Shown piece by piece: positions 34,357 through 45,821 of a DNA stretch of 64,000 nucleotides (position 1 is the stretch's first letter; each line of letters starts with the position of its first letter). The notes under the pieces were generated by a model. It did no database searches and was not told the origin of the DNA. It was given only the letters and a program-made list of their open reading frames with translations. This DNA comes from Cervus elaphus (Eukaryota > Chordata > Mammalia > Artiodactyla > Cervidae), in assembly GCF_910594005.1 (NCBI RefSeq), contig NC_057815.1, positions 62,820,052 through 62,884,051 of the forward strand, in the 5' to 3' direction. Made by a program: the position numbers and the translations under genes.

Positions 34357-35582
34357 TTTTGTTGGGATTTGCACAAACATTATGTTTGGCATTATCACTC
34401 TTGGAATGAACAAATACTATTTCCCCTGACTTCTTTTCTCATAAAATAGTGGCAGACACTAAGTCTTGAAAGAGACTTTTCAAAAGTTGAAAAAGAGATA
34501 ATGAAATGATAGTCAAACCTAAAATCTTACACCTACACAGTGTTTGATATGCCCAATGCATGTGAGTTAAATCAACAACCAAATGACCAGTTAAATAAGT
34601 GAAAGACTGTATCAAGGATGATGCTTCTTCCCCATTATGCTGCCTCTAACGACATAGTTAGAGACACTTCCCTCTGGGTCTTCTCAAAGCCTACATTCTC
34701 CTCACCAGGAACTTATGCTCAATCTGAGGCACCATGTCGGTCTCTCTATTCTCCATAATTCTAGGACCTTATTCACAAGGCTACTTTCTGCATTCTCTTT
34801 AATTATATCTTCTCATTCCTAACCCATTAATTTTTACCTAGTAGATTCTACAGTGATGAAAAGTCGAGAGTTTTCAAACTGCCTCTCCTAGATACATCAA
34901 AGTTACACATGGAGAAGGAAAATTTTCTTCTATGTCTATATTCTGTTTCTATCCCCTAACCATCCCACGACTTGATAGAAGAAATAGAGAGATCTCCGAC
35001 CATTCCTTCGCTCAGTACACCTTTACTCTGTCTGAAATTGAAACAAGGAGGAGGTAAAATGAAATACTTAATAGGAAGATTAGCTATTTGGGAACATAAA
35101 CTACTTGGAGTATCTGAAATTCGAACCTTTAGTAGAACTCCTAATGAGTATAATTACCACATGTAGTAAAATCACATTTTTAAAGATCACTTTCTTCTTT
35201 TTATTTGAATCCCTTATAAACAGGATCTACTTTTTTACAGATCAGGTACCAGTTTGAAGGAATACTAGTTTCATGAAATTATGGAGCTAGTAGACAGCAA
35301 GGTTAGGGCCCAAACCCACATCTATGTGACTTTGAACTCAGTGATCTCTCAGTGGGAATGTCTCTCCTGGAGGAGATCTCAGTTTTGTAGAACTTGGTAG
35401 AGGGTTGGATTGGAGGTAATGGGAGAGGGAATTGAGCCGGAAACACCAGTTATAAGTGAATGGAGGTAGCCATGGTCATATGATCTGTTGGTTAAATCTC
35501 AGGACTAACTCTATATTTCAAGGAATGTTTACTTGGCTCTGAGTTCCAGAGATTTCCCATTGGGTCTATGCTTTAAATAGGT
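34357..35582. other. Intergenic, nothing recognised
   Basis: No recognised element. A 64-codon frame at 34972-35166 shows no homology I can name and is probably chance. Confidence 0.35.
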
Positions 35583-35791
35583 GTTCTCAGTCCTGTCGAG
35601 TTCTTTGTGATCTCATGAACTGTAGGCCACTCAGTTTCTTTGTCCATGGAATTTTCCAGGGAAGAATAGTGTGGCAGTTTTCCGTTTCTTTCTCCAGGGG
35701 ATCTTCCTAACTCAGGGATTGAACCCATGTCTCTGATGTCTCCTGCATTGGCAGGCAGGTTCTTTACCACTAGTACCATCTGGGAAGCCCC
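35583..35791 (-). repeat. Bov-tA SINE
   Basis: Reverse complement ending in the tRNA head '…ccatctgggaagcccc'. Immediately followed by a second antisense SINE. Confidence 0.85.
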
Positions 35792-35793
35792 CA

Positions 35794-35990
35794 AAGTGAA
35801 AGCGTTACTTGCTCAGTCATGTCCGACTCTTTGAGACCCCATGGACTGTAGCCCACCATGGACTTCTCCAAGGCAAACACACTGGAGTGGATTGCCATTC
35901 CTTTCTCCAGGGAATCTTTCCAACCCAGGGATCAAACCCAAATCTCCCACATTGCAGGCAGATTCTTTACTCTCTCAGACACCATGGAAT
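35794..35990 (-). repeat. Bov-tA SINE (left arm of inverted pair)
   Basis: Reverse-complement SINE starting 'aagtgaaagcgttacttgct'. Its tRNA head abuts the head of the next, oppositely oriented SINE. Confidence 0.85.
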
Positions 35991-36199
35991 TTCCCTGAAG
36001 GCTCAATGGTAATGGTAAAGAATCTGCTTGCAATGCAGGAGACATCACTTTGATCCCTTGGTTGGAAAGATTCTCTGGAGAAGGAAATGGCGATCCACTC
36101 CTGTATTCTTGTCTGAAAATCCCATGAACAGAGGAGTCTGGGTGTGCTATAGTCTAAAGGGTCGCAATGAGTCAGACATGACTGAACACACACACACAA
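35991..36199 (+). repeat. Bov-tA SINE (right arm of inverted pair)
   Basis: Sense head 'ttccctgaaggctcaatggt' and body, ending in a (ca)n tract at about 36185-36198. Head-to-head with the preceding copy. Confidence 0.85.
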
Positions 36200-36213
36200 A
36201 TTGTATACAATTT

Positions 36214-36270
36214 AGGGCTTCCTAGTGGCTCAGAGGGTAAAGATTTAGGTTCTGCCCAAAATGTGGATTT
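36214..36270 (+). repeat. Bov-tA head fragment
   Basis: The sequence 'gggcttcctagtggctcaga' is the tRNA-derived head. The body is missing. Confidence 0.6.
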
Positions 36271-37745
36271 AAGCCCAAAATTTGGGGATTTCAGATCTGA
36301 GTTCTCTGCTGAGGGGTCTGATTTTGAGACTGGATAGTTGGGATAGGAAGGATGTTGCTATGGAGCTTGGAGGAAAATTCTCCTCTTCATCACAAGGAAG
36401 CAGTTGGAATTTTATTTTCTCTTTGGAGAGAGGGCAGTTTCTCCAGGGATAGTTTTTTTTTTTTTTCCTCCTTCAGTTGCCAAGTGACATCTAATCCTCC
36501 TTTTCTTCCCCCATTACCAGCACAGCATCACACTCAGGCAAGCCAGGACCCCAGAGACTTTGGTGCCTAGGAACTCGTAGTCAGAGATGTAAAGTCTGCC
36601 TGTCTCTGGCTAGTTCCTGCTTGAGTTTCCTTCTGGAACCACTGTGAGCTCAGGCTCTTTGTCTTCCAAGCCGGCTCTCGCTTCATTGCGCTCTTTCAGG
36701 TGAGTCTGAGATCTATTGTAAGCTCACAAGAAGTTCATTTCAGTCTGTGACTCTCTCTGTTCCCCTGTGTGGGCCCCTCTACCTCTCAAGCCTTGTGTCT
36801 CTGCGGGAATCTCTGTCCATGCAAGTGTGTGCTTGTGTATTTGCTGTGATTCATGTGGCTTATGATGGAAGGGTTTAAACAAATGAAAATAAAATTTACT
36901 TGTGTTGGATTCTTTTGTTGGATCAGTTGAGATGATCTTGGTTGCTTTCCTTCTTTCTATTAAGATGACATATCATGTTGACTGAGTTTTGTCTGTTGAC
37001 CCATTCTCAAATTCCAGGAGTGGATCCCACTTGGTTGATAATAATGTATAAACCTTTTAATGGAAAAAAAAGAAAACTTTTTAAAATAAAATTCCAAAAT
37101 CTTAGCTTCATGTATATTTTCTTTTAAAAAGAATAAGAGTAATATACCTTTCAACACCAAGTGTCCTCCGGAACAGCACTTTCAGATAAGGCTGAAGAGA
37201 TGGCTCTATCAGTGAAACACACATGGCAATCCCATGACAGGGGCTGAGAGCTTGCCTCTATTCTATTCCACACAGAACCAAAGTCATGATACTGTCAGCA
37301 TCACAGACCAGGAGAGATTTTCACCTCCTGGAACATCAGACCCAAGGGCAGAAGGAGACTTGAAAGCACCTTTAATACAGTTAGTAGCTGCTGGAATTCT
37401 CCTCCCAGCATTTCCGTCAAGGGTTACACAATTGTGATTTTTGTTTGAACATGTTCACTGACAACAACTTATTATCTCATCTTGCAGTTTGACTCAGAAA
37501 AATTTTGCTTATTTGGATCCTAACTTGTCATCTTGTGATCTCCATCTGTCACTCATTACCTCTTGTTCCCATCCCCGTCCATCCCGCTGCAGTCTCTTCT
37601 CAGAACACAGCATCACTGGTTCCTTCAATGCTCTTTATATGACTTGGTCCCCTCTGTCTCTGTGTGTGGTGCATTGATTTAGAGAATGGAACCCAGAACT
37701 GAATGTACTTCAGTTATGACCCTGAACAATGTGCTAATGCTTTTA
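36271..37745. other. Intergenic; GC-richer segment with possible splice donor
   Basis: No coding gene. 36560-36830 is GC-richer than its surroundings and contains 'tctttcaggtgagtctgag' (about 36695-36713), a strong splice-donor match. No repeat family is recognised. Confidence 0.35.
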
Positions 37746-37768
37746 TTAATTCATGAATTCTTTTTTTT

Positions 37769-40249
37769 TTTTCAATTTCTCCTTTATTTATTTATTTATT
37801 TTTCAGTGGGTTTTGTCATACATTGATATGAATCAGCCATAGATTTACACGTATTCCCCATCCTGATCCCCCCCTCCCACCTCCCTCTCCACCCGATTCC
37901 TCTGGGCCTTCCCAGTGCACCAGGCCCGAGCACTTGACTCATGCATCCCACCTGGGCTGGTGATCTGTTTCACCATAGATAATATACATGCTGTTCTTTA
38001 GAAACATCCCACCCTCACCTTCTCCCACAGAGTTCAAAAGTCTGTTCTGTACTTCTGTGTCTCTTTTTCTGTTTTGCATATAGGGTTATTGTTACCATCT
38101 TTCTAAATTCCATATATATGTGTTAGTATGCTGTAATGTTCTTTATCTTTCTGGCTTACTTGACTCTGTATAATAGGCTCCAGTTTCATCCATCTCATTA
38201 GAACTATTCAAATGATTTCTTTTTAACGGCTGGGTAATATTCCATGGTGTATATGTACCACAGCTTCCTTATCCATTCATCTGCTGATGGGCATCTAGGT
38301 TGCTTCCATGTCCTGGCTATTATAAACAGTGCTGCGATGAACATTGGGGTGCACGTGTCTCTTTCAGATCTGGTTTCCTCAGTGTGTATGCCCAGAAGTG
38401 GGACTGTTGGGTCATATGGCAGTTCTATTTCCAGTTTTTTAAGAAATCTACACACCGTTTTCCACAGTGGCTGTACTAGTTTGCATTCCCACCAACAGTG
38501 TAAGAGGGTTCCCTTTTCTCCACACCCTCTCCAGCATTTATTGCTTGTAGACTTTTGGATAGCAGCCATCCTGACTGGCGTGTAATGGTACCTCATTGTG
38601 GTTTTGATTTGCATTTCTCTGATAATGAGTGATGTTGAGCATCTTTTCATCTGTTTGTTAGCCATCTGTAAGTCTTCTTTGGAGAAATGTCTGTTTAGTT
38701 CTTTGGCCCATTTTTTGATTGGGTCATTTATTTTTCTGGAATTGAGCTGCAGGAGTTGCTTGTATATTTTTGAGATTAATCCTTTGTCTGTTGCTTCATT
38801 TGCTATTATTTTCTCCCAATCTGAGGGCTGTCTTTTCACCTTGCTTATAGTTTCCTTTGTAGTGCAAAAGCTTTTAGGTTTCATTAGGTCCCATTTGTTT
38901 ATTTTTGCTTTTATTTCCAATATTCTGGGAGGTGGGTCATAGAGGATCTTGCTGTGATTTATGTCAGAGAGTGTTTTGCCTATGTTCTCCTCTAGGAGTT
39001 TTATAGTTTCTGGTCTTACATTTAGATCTTTAATCCATTTTGAGTTTATTTTTGTGTATGGTGTTAGAAAGTGTTCTAGTTTCATTCTTTTACAAGTGGT
39101 TGACCAGTTATCCCAGCACCACTTGTTAAAGAGGTTGTCTTTTTTCCATTGTATATCCTTACCTCCTTTGTCAAAGATGAGGTGTCCATAGGTTCGTGGA
39201 TTTATCTCTGGGCTTTCTATTCTGTTCCATTGATCTATATTTCTGTCTTTGTGCCAGTACCATACTGTCTTGATGACTGTGGCTTTGTAGTAGAGTCTGA
39301 AGTCAGGCAGGTTGATTCCTCCAGTTCCATTCTTCTTTCTCAAGATTATTTTGGCTATTCGAGGTTTTTTGTATTTCCATACAAATTGTGAAATTATTTG
39401 TTCTAGTTCTGTGAAAAATACCGTTGGTAGCTTGATAGGGATTGCATTGAATCTATAGATTGCTTTGGGTAGAATAGCCATTTTGACAATACTGATTCTT
39501 CCAATCCATGAACACGGTATGTTTCTCCATCTGTTTGTGTCCTCTTTGATTTCTTTCATCAGTGTTTTATAGTTTTCTATGTATAGGTCTTTTGTTTCTT
39601 TAGGTAGATATACTCCTAAGTATTTTATTCTTGTTGTTGCAATGGTGAATGGTATTGTTTCCTTAATTTCTCTTTCTGTTTTTTCATTGTTAGTATATAG
39701 GAATGCAAGGGATTTCTGTGTGTTAATTTTATATCCTGCAACTTACTATATTCATTGATTAGCTCTAGTAATTTTCTGGAAGAGTCTTTAGGGTTTTCTA
39801 TATAGAGGATCATGTCATCTGCAAACAGCGAGAGTTTCACTTCTTCTTTTCCTATCTGGATTCCTTTTACTTCTTTTTCTGCTCTGATTGCTGTGGCCAA
39901 AACTTCCAAAACTATGTTGAATAGTAGTGGTGAGAGTGGGCACCCTTGTCTTGTTCCTGATTTCAGGGGAAATGCTTTCAATTTTTCACCATTGAGGGTG
40001 ATGCTTGCTGTGGGTTTGCCATATATAGCTTTTATTATGTTGAGGTATGTTCCTTCTATTCCTGCTTTCTGGAGAGTTTTAATCATAAATGGGTGTTGAA
40101 TTTTGTCAAAGGCTTTCTCTGCATCTATTGAGATAATCATATGGTTTTTATCTTTCAATTTGTTAATGTGGTGTATTACATTGATTGATCTGCAGATATT
40201 AAAGAATCCTTGCATTCCTGGGATAAAGCTCACTTGGTCATGGTGTATG
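37769..40249 (-). repeat. L1 tandem unit 1 (2481 bp)
   Basis: 3' UTR, ORF2 C-terminal region and RT part. The RT palm box is F-A-D-D. It shares with unit 2 a one-base deletion that shifts frame after E-Y-S-K in the RT region. Confidence 0.88.
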
Positions 40250-42730
40250 ATTGTTTTTTTTTTTTTTTTTTTATTTATTTTTTCCAGTGGGTTTTGTCAT
40301 ACATTGATATGAATCAGCCATGGATTTACATGTATTCCCAATCCCCATCCCCCCTCCCACCTCCCTCTCCACCCGATTCCTCTGGGTCTTCCCAGTGCAC
40401 CAGGCCGGAGCACTTGTCTCATGCATCCCACCTGGGCTGGTGATCTGTTTCACCATAGATAGTATACATGCTGTTCTTTTGAAATATCCCACCCTCACAT
40501 TCTCCCACAAAGTTCAAAAGTCTGTTCTGTACTTCTGTGTCTCTTTTTCTGTTTTGCATATAGGGTTATCGTTATCACCTTTCTAAATTCCATATATATG
40601 TGTTAGTATGCTGTAATGTTCTTTATCTTTCTGGCTTACTTCACTCTGTATAATGGGCTCCAGTTTCATCCATCTCATTAGGACTGGTTCAAATGAATTC
40701 TTTTTAATGGCTGAATAATATTCCATGGTGTATATGTACCACAGCTTCCTTATCCATTCATCTGCTGATGGGCATCTAGGTTGCTTCCATGTCCTGGCTA
40801 TTATAAACAGTGCTGCTATGAACATTGGGGTGCATGTGCCTCTTTCAGATCTGGTTTCCTCGGTGTGTATGCCCAGAAGTGGGATTGCTGGGTCATATGG
40901 CAGTTCTATTTCCAGTTTTTTAAGAAATCTCCACACTGTTTTCCATAGTGGCTGTACTAGTTTGCATTCCCACCAACAGTGTAAGAGGGTTCCCTTTTCT
41001 CCACACCCTCTCCAGCATTTATTGCTTGTAGACTTTTGGATAGCAGCCATCCTGACAGGCGTGTAATGGTACCTCATTGTGGTTTTGATTTGCATTTCTC
41101 TGATAATGAGTGATGTTGAGCATCTTTTCATGTGTTTGTTAGCCATCTGTATGTCTTCTTTGGAGAAATGTCTGTTTAGTTCTTTGGCCCATTTTTTGAT
41201 TGGGTCATTTATTTTTCTGGAATTGAGCTGCAGGAGTTGCTTGTATATTTTTGAGATTAATCCTTTGTCTGTTGCTTCATTTGCTATTATTTTCTCCCAA
41301 TCTGAGGGCTGTCTTTTCACCTTACTTATAGTTTCCTTTGTAGTGCAAAAGCTTTTAGGTTTCATTAGGTCCCATTTGTTTAGTTTTGCTTTTATTTCCA
41401 ATATTCTGGGAGGTGGGTCATAGAGGATCTTGCTGTGATTTATGTCGGAGAGTGTTTTGCCTATGTTCTCCTCTAGGAGTTTTATAGTTTCTGGTCTTAC
41501 ATTTAGATCTTTAATCCATTTTGAGTTTATTTTTGTGTATGGTGTTAGAAAGTGTTCTAGTTTCATTCTTTTACAAGTGGTTGACCAGTTATCCCAGCAC
41601 CACTTGTTAAAGAGGTTGTCTTTTTTCCATTGTATATCCTTGCCTCCTTTGTCAAAGATAAGGTGTCCATAGGTTCGTGGATTTATCTCTGGGCTTTCTA
41701 TTCTGTTCCATTGATCTATATTTCTGTCTTTGTGCCAGTACCATACTGTCTTGATGACTGTGGCTTTGTAGTAGAGTCTGAAGTCAGGCAGGTTGATTCC
41801 TCCAGTTCCATTCTTCTTTCTCAAGATTATTTTGGCTATTCGAGGTTTTTTGTATTTCCATACAAATTGTGAAATTATTTGTTCTAGTTCTGTGAAAAAT
41901 ACCGTTGGTAGCTTGATAGGGATTGCATTGAATCTATAGACTGCTTTGGGTAGAATAGCCATTTTGACAATATTGATTCTTCCAATCCATGAACACGGTA
42001 TGTTTCTCCATCTGTTTGTGTCCTCTTTGATTTCTTTCATCAGTGTTTTATAGTTTTCTATGCATAGGTGCTTTGTTTCTTTAGGTAGATATACTCCTAA
42101 GTATTTTATTCTTGTTGTTGCAATGGTGAATGGTATTGTTTCCTTAATTTCTCTTTCTGTTTTTTCATTGTTAGTATATAGGAATGCAAGGGATTTCTGT
42201 GTGTTAATTTTATATCCTGCAACTTACTATATTCATTGATTAGCTCTAGTAATTTTCTGGAAGAGTCTTTAGGGTTTTCTATATAGAGGATCATGTCATC
42301 GGTAAACAGCGAGAGTTTCACTTCTTCTTTTCCTATCTGGATTCCTTTTACTTCTTTTTCTGCTCTGATTGCTGTGGCCAAAACTTCCAAAACTATGTTG
42401 AATAGTAGTGGTGAGAGTGGGCACCCTTGTCTTGTTCCTGATTTCAGGGGAAATGCTTTCAATTTTTCACCATTGAGGGTGATGCTTGCTGTGGGTTTGC
42501 CATATATAGCTTTTATTATGTTGAGATATGTTCCTTCTATTCCTGCTTTCTGGAGAGTTTTAATCATAAATGGGTGTTGAATTTTGTCAAAGGCTTTCTC
42601 TGCATCTATTGAGATAATCATATGGTTTTTATCTTTCAATTTGTTAATGTGGTGTATTACATTGATTGATCTGCAGATATTAAAGAATCCTTGCATTCCT
42701 GGGATAAAGCTCACTTGGTCATGGTGTATG
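40250..42730 (-). repeat. L1 tandem unit 2 (2481 bp)
   Basis: Same content as unit 1, with its own T-run at 40254-40272. The RT palm box is F-T-D-D, a changed catalytic-box residue. It carries the same frame-shifting base loss as unit 1. Confidence 0.88.
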
Positions 42731-43849
42731 ATTTTTTTAATATGTTGTTGGATTCTGTTTGCTAGAATTTTGTTAAGGATTTTTGCATCTATGTTCATCA
42801 GTGATATTGACCTGTAGTTTTCTTTTTTTGTGGCATCTTTGTCTCGTTTGGAAATTAGGGTGATGGTGGCCTCATAGAATGAGTTTGGAAGCTTAGCTTC
42901 ATCTGCAATTTTCTGGAAGAGTTTGAGTAAGATAGGTGTTAGCTCTTCTCTAAACTTTTGGTAGAATTCAGCTGTGAAGCCATCTGGTCCTGGGCTTTTG
43001 TTTGCTGGAAGATTTTTGATTACAGTTTCGATTTCCTTGCTTGTGATGGGTCTGTTAAGATCTTCTATTTCTTCCTGGTTCAGTTTTGGAAAGTTATATT
43101 TTTCTGAGAATTTGTCCATTTTATCCAAGTTGTCCATTTTATTGGCATAGAGCTGCTGGTAGTAGTCTCTTATGATCCTTTGTATTTCAGTGTTGTCTGT
43201 TGTGATCTCTCCATTTTCATTTCTAATTTTGTTAATTTGGTTCTTCTCTCTTTGTTTCTTATTGAGTCTTGCTAATGGTTTGTCAATTTTGTTTATTTTT
43301 TCAAAAAACCAGCTTTTAGCTTTGTTGATTTTTGCTATGGTCTCTTTAGTTTCTTTTGCATGTATTTCTGCCCTAATTTTTAAGATTTCTTTCCTTCTGC
43401 TAACTCTGGGGTTCTTAATTCATGAATTCTTGAGGGTATCTTTGTGCTAGAAATATGAAGCAGTGGGAGGCAAGAATGAACAAGACACAAGTTTACTTAA
43501 GATTCCAAAGGAGAAAAGACATATAACGGCACTTCTCATAAAATAAGAATCATGTATAAAATATTTTAAAGTCACAAGCGAGGCTATTATTTCCACTTAA
43601 GTTGTAATAGGAAAAGTTGCAGATAAAATAAAGATATTGACTATGGATGGCAGTGGGAGTTGAACAACAAGGAAGAGGAAGATAAAGCAAGTAAATCTCC
43701 TAGTCTTCTTAGGAGGCAGGAAAATTAAATCTGTCTGCCATTCTCTACTTTGCTCTGCCTGTGAAGGTGAAGATGACCAACTTCCCAATATCTCTACATT
43801 CTTCTTACTTAGGTGGCTGCAATTTCAGAAGGCTGGCAGCTGGGTTTCA

Positions 43850-43935
43850 TAGGAAGGACCACAGGACTTACAGTTGAAAGAATTAGATTCTAGTCCCAAT
43901 TTAGCCACTTAATGCCTTAATGACAGTCAGTTAAC
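43850..43935 (-). repeat. Possible MIR remnant
   Basis: The sequence 'gaattagattctagtcccaa' followed by 'tttagccacttaatgcc' fits the antisense MIR order (…gttcgaatcccagctctgccactta). Weak match. Confidence 0.4.
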
Positions 43936-44199
43936 ATGGTTGTTATGGGACTGAAATCAGGCATCTTGGTAGAGAAACAGTTGCCCATCTGGTTATCCTT
44001 TCTAGCACACAAAGACTGAATTATTTCCCTGAAGCTGTGCGCTCCTGGGTGCTGTTTTTACTCTTTGCCATCATTCATCTTCCTCCTCCATGCCATGGGT
44101 CCGGGCTAGTGTTTACAAGCATTCATTTATACTCTTTGTGACAAATGAGGTGTGTCCATACATACCATACGACATCGTGTTTACCTTTACAATGTCCAT

Positions 44200-44345
44200 A
44201 TGCAATAAATGTATTTTATCTCTCTATTTTAGATATAGAAACACAGAGACTTCAAAAGGTTAAGTAACCTGTTCAAGGTCACACTGCGCATAAACCATAA
44301 ATTGGGCTCGGAACTGAGGTCTGTGAGAATCCATCTCCAGAGGTC
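44200..44345 (+). repeat. MIR SINE
   Basis: The phrases 'agatatagaaacacagagac', 'ggttaagtaacctgttcaag' and 'gtcacactgcgcataaacca' match the MIR consensus in order. Confidence 0.75.
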
Positions 44346-44717
44346 TAAAACACGGAACATATGAAGCTTTTTTTTTTTTTTTTTCATTTATTTCTTATAT
44401 ACAGGTAAGAGAATACTATTATCTCTACAAGTTAAGTCATGTCTTAACTGATAGAGTATTGATTTTGATCTACTTCTGATTTATTCTAGTGCTTCTCAAT
44501 TTTTAAATGACCCTATCTCTCATAAGATTGAGTAGTCTCAAATGTCTCTTTTATGCATAAGATTTTAGGGCTTTTGTCAGGGGAATAGAAGGTGAGAATA
44601 TTTTTACAAGGAATAATGCAGATGACTCCAATTTCCTCCATGTCTTTCTGTCTCTCTCTTCTTCAGACTTTGAGGTAGGCTGCTAAGGCAGAAGGCTTCA
44701 TGGGTGGGAGTTAACTG

Positions 44718-44741
44718 ATTTTTTTTTTTTTTTTTCTCAAG
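44718..44741 (+). other. Probable splice acceptor of the OR51M1 coding exon
   Basis: A long T-tract ends in 'ctcaag' at 44736-44741, preceded by a branch-point-like 'ttaactga' at 44711-44718. The exon would begin at 44742, 34 bases before the ATG. This is one of the strongest splice sites in the window. Confidence 0.65.
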
Positions 44742-44775
44742 TGGCATGTAAAGACTGGTCACTGCTGTTGGTGAC

Positions 44776-45720
44776 ATGAAAGCTGAGAGCAATGAAAGTC
44801 TTGACCTCCTATCTGTCTTCCTGACTGGCATTCCAGGATTGGAGGCCCAACATGGCTGGCTGTCCATCCCCTTCTTCATCATGTACCTTGTAGCTATTGT
44901 GGGCAACAGCCTAATCATGGCAGCAGTGCAAGCAGATCCTGCCTTGCACGAGCCCATGTACCTGTTTCTCTCCATGTTGGCTGGCACTGAGGTGGGTGTC
45001 TCTGTGTCCACACTGCCTACTGTCATGGGCATTCTTTGGTTTGACACCCGCCGGGTTGACTTTGATGGCTGCCTTGCCCAGATGTTCTTCATCCACACCT
45101 TCTCCTGCATGGAGTCAGGGGTCCTGCTGGCTATGAGTTATGATTGCTTTGTAGCCATCTACAATCCACTGCGCTACACAGCCATCCTCACCCTGCCCCG
45201 TATTGTCTGCATTGGTCTGGTCATTACATTGAAGAGTGTGATCCTCAGGGCTCCCCTTCCAGTCCTCTTGAGGTCACTGCCCTATTGCCACACTAACATC
45301 CTCTCCCACTCTTACTGCCTCCACCCAGACCTGATCCAGCTGCCTTGTGCGGACACTAAGCTCAATAGCATCCTGGGTTTGGCCATTGCCTTGGCCACTT
45401 ATGGACTGGACTCACTGCTGATTGTGGTCTCCTATATGTTGATTCTTTACAGAGTGCTGGGCATTGCTTCTGGGGAGGGATCGCGGAAGGCCCTCAACAC
45501 GTGTGTGTCACACATCTTTGCGGTACTTGTATACTACGTGCCTTTGATTGGCGTGTCTGTGATGCATCGTACTGCCAAGCATGCCTCACCTCTGGCCCAC
45601 ACACTCATGTCCAGCATCTACCTCTTTGTCCCTCCTGTGCTCAATCCCATCATCTACAGTGTCAAGACCAAACCAATCCAACAGGGAATTGTCACCTTGT
45701 TTTCCTGCAAGAGAGAATGA
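44776..45720 (+). CDS. OR51M1: Olfactory receptor family 51, OR51M1-like
   Basis: An intact single-exon class I odorant receptor of 314 residues. From GIPGLEAQHGWLSIP through TLPTVMGILWFDTRRVDF to LNPIIYSVKTKPIQQG it tracks OR51M1 closely. Landmarks are sequon N6-E-S, GN in helix 1, LHEPMYLFLSML, HSYCLHPDLIQLPCADT in loop 2, KALNTCVSH, and PPVLNPIIYS. The end of helix 3 reads S-Y-D-C-F-V-A-I-Y: the DRY arginine is Cys124 (TGC at 45145-45147), consistent with CpG decay of a CGC codon, so G-protein coupling may be reduced. The N terminus differs from the longer human one, and the start at 44776 lies just after a strong splice acceptor. Its strand and its place between OR51I1 and OR51Q1 differ from the human order as I recall it. 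Confidence 0.93.
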   Translation: MKAESNESLDLLSVFLTGIPGLEAQHGWLSIPFFIMYLVAIVGNSLIMAAVQADPALHEPMYLFLSMLAGTEVGVSVSTLPTVMGILWFDTRRVDFDGCLAQMFFIHTFSCMESGVLLAMSYDCFVAIYNPLRYTAILTLPRIVCIGLVITLKSVILRAPLPVLLRSLPYCHTNILSHSYCLHPDLIQLPCADTKLNSILGLAIALATYGLDSLLIVVSYMLILYRVLGIASGEGSRKALNTCVSHIFAVLVYYVPLIGVSVMHRTAKHASPLAHTLMSSIYLFVPPVLNPIIYSVKTKPIQQGIVTLFSCKRE

Positions 45721-45821
45721 CTGAGTCATTCCAAGGGTGGAGGGACTTTGAATGAGTCCATAAATTCTGATGGTGTTTCTTCTGTGGGCAGACCTCCACA
45801 CCAGGATTTCTGGGGAAGAAT

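Larger units (their letters stand above)
37763..43414 (-). mobile_element. Young bovine-type L1 with internal tandem duplication
   Basis: A single insertion flanked by a 17-bp target duplication, ttaattcatgaattctt (37746-37762 and 43415-43431), with a T-rich tail at the left end. The element is 5' truncated within the region upstream of RT. A 2481-bp block is present twice (about 37769-40249 and 40250-42730) at very high identity. Long ORF2 remnants survive: C-terminal parts of 451 (38204-39559) and 485 (40583-42040) residues, and an RT part of 343 residues (42106-43137). Confidence 0.93.
43432..44741. other. Upstream region of OR51M1
   Basis: No gene. It contains MIR pieces (listed separately) and a T-run at about 44369-44384. 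The promoter is not identifiable. Confidence 0.4.

Noticed and set aside
38244..42817. Series of plus-strand frames of 70-115 codons
   Set aside because: They are antisense shadows of L1 ORF2 and its 3' UTR, repeated at a 2481-base offset because the L1 is duplicated.
44604..45110. 168-codon antisense frame overlapping OR51M1
   Set aside because: It is a shadow of the OR51M1 coding strand with no domain. The receptor frame explains the conservation.
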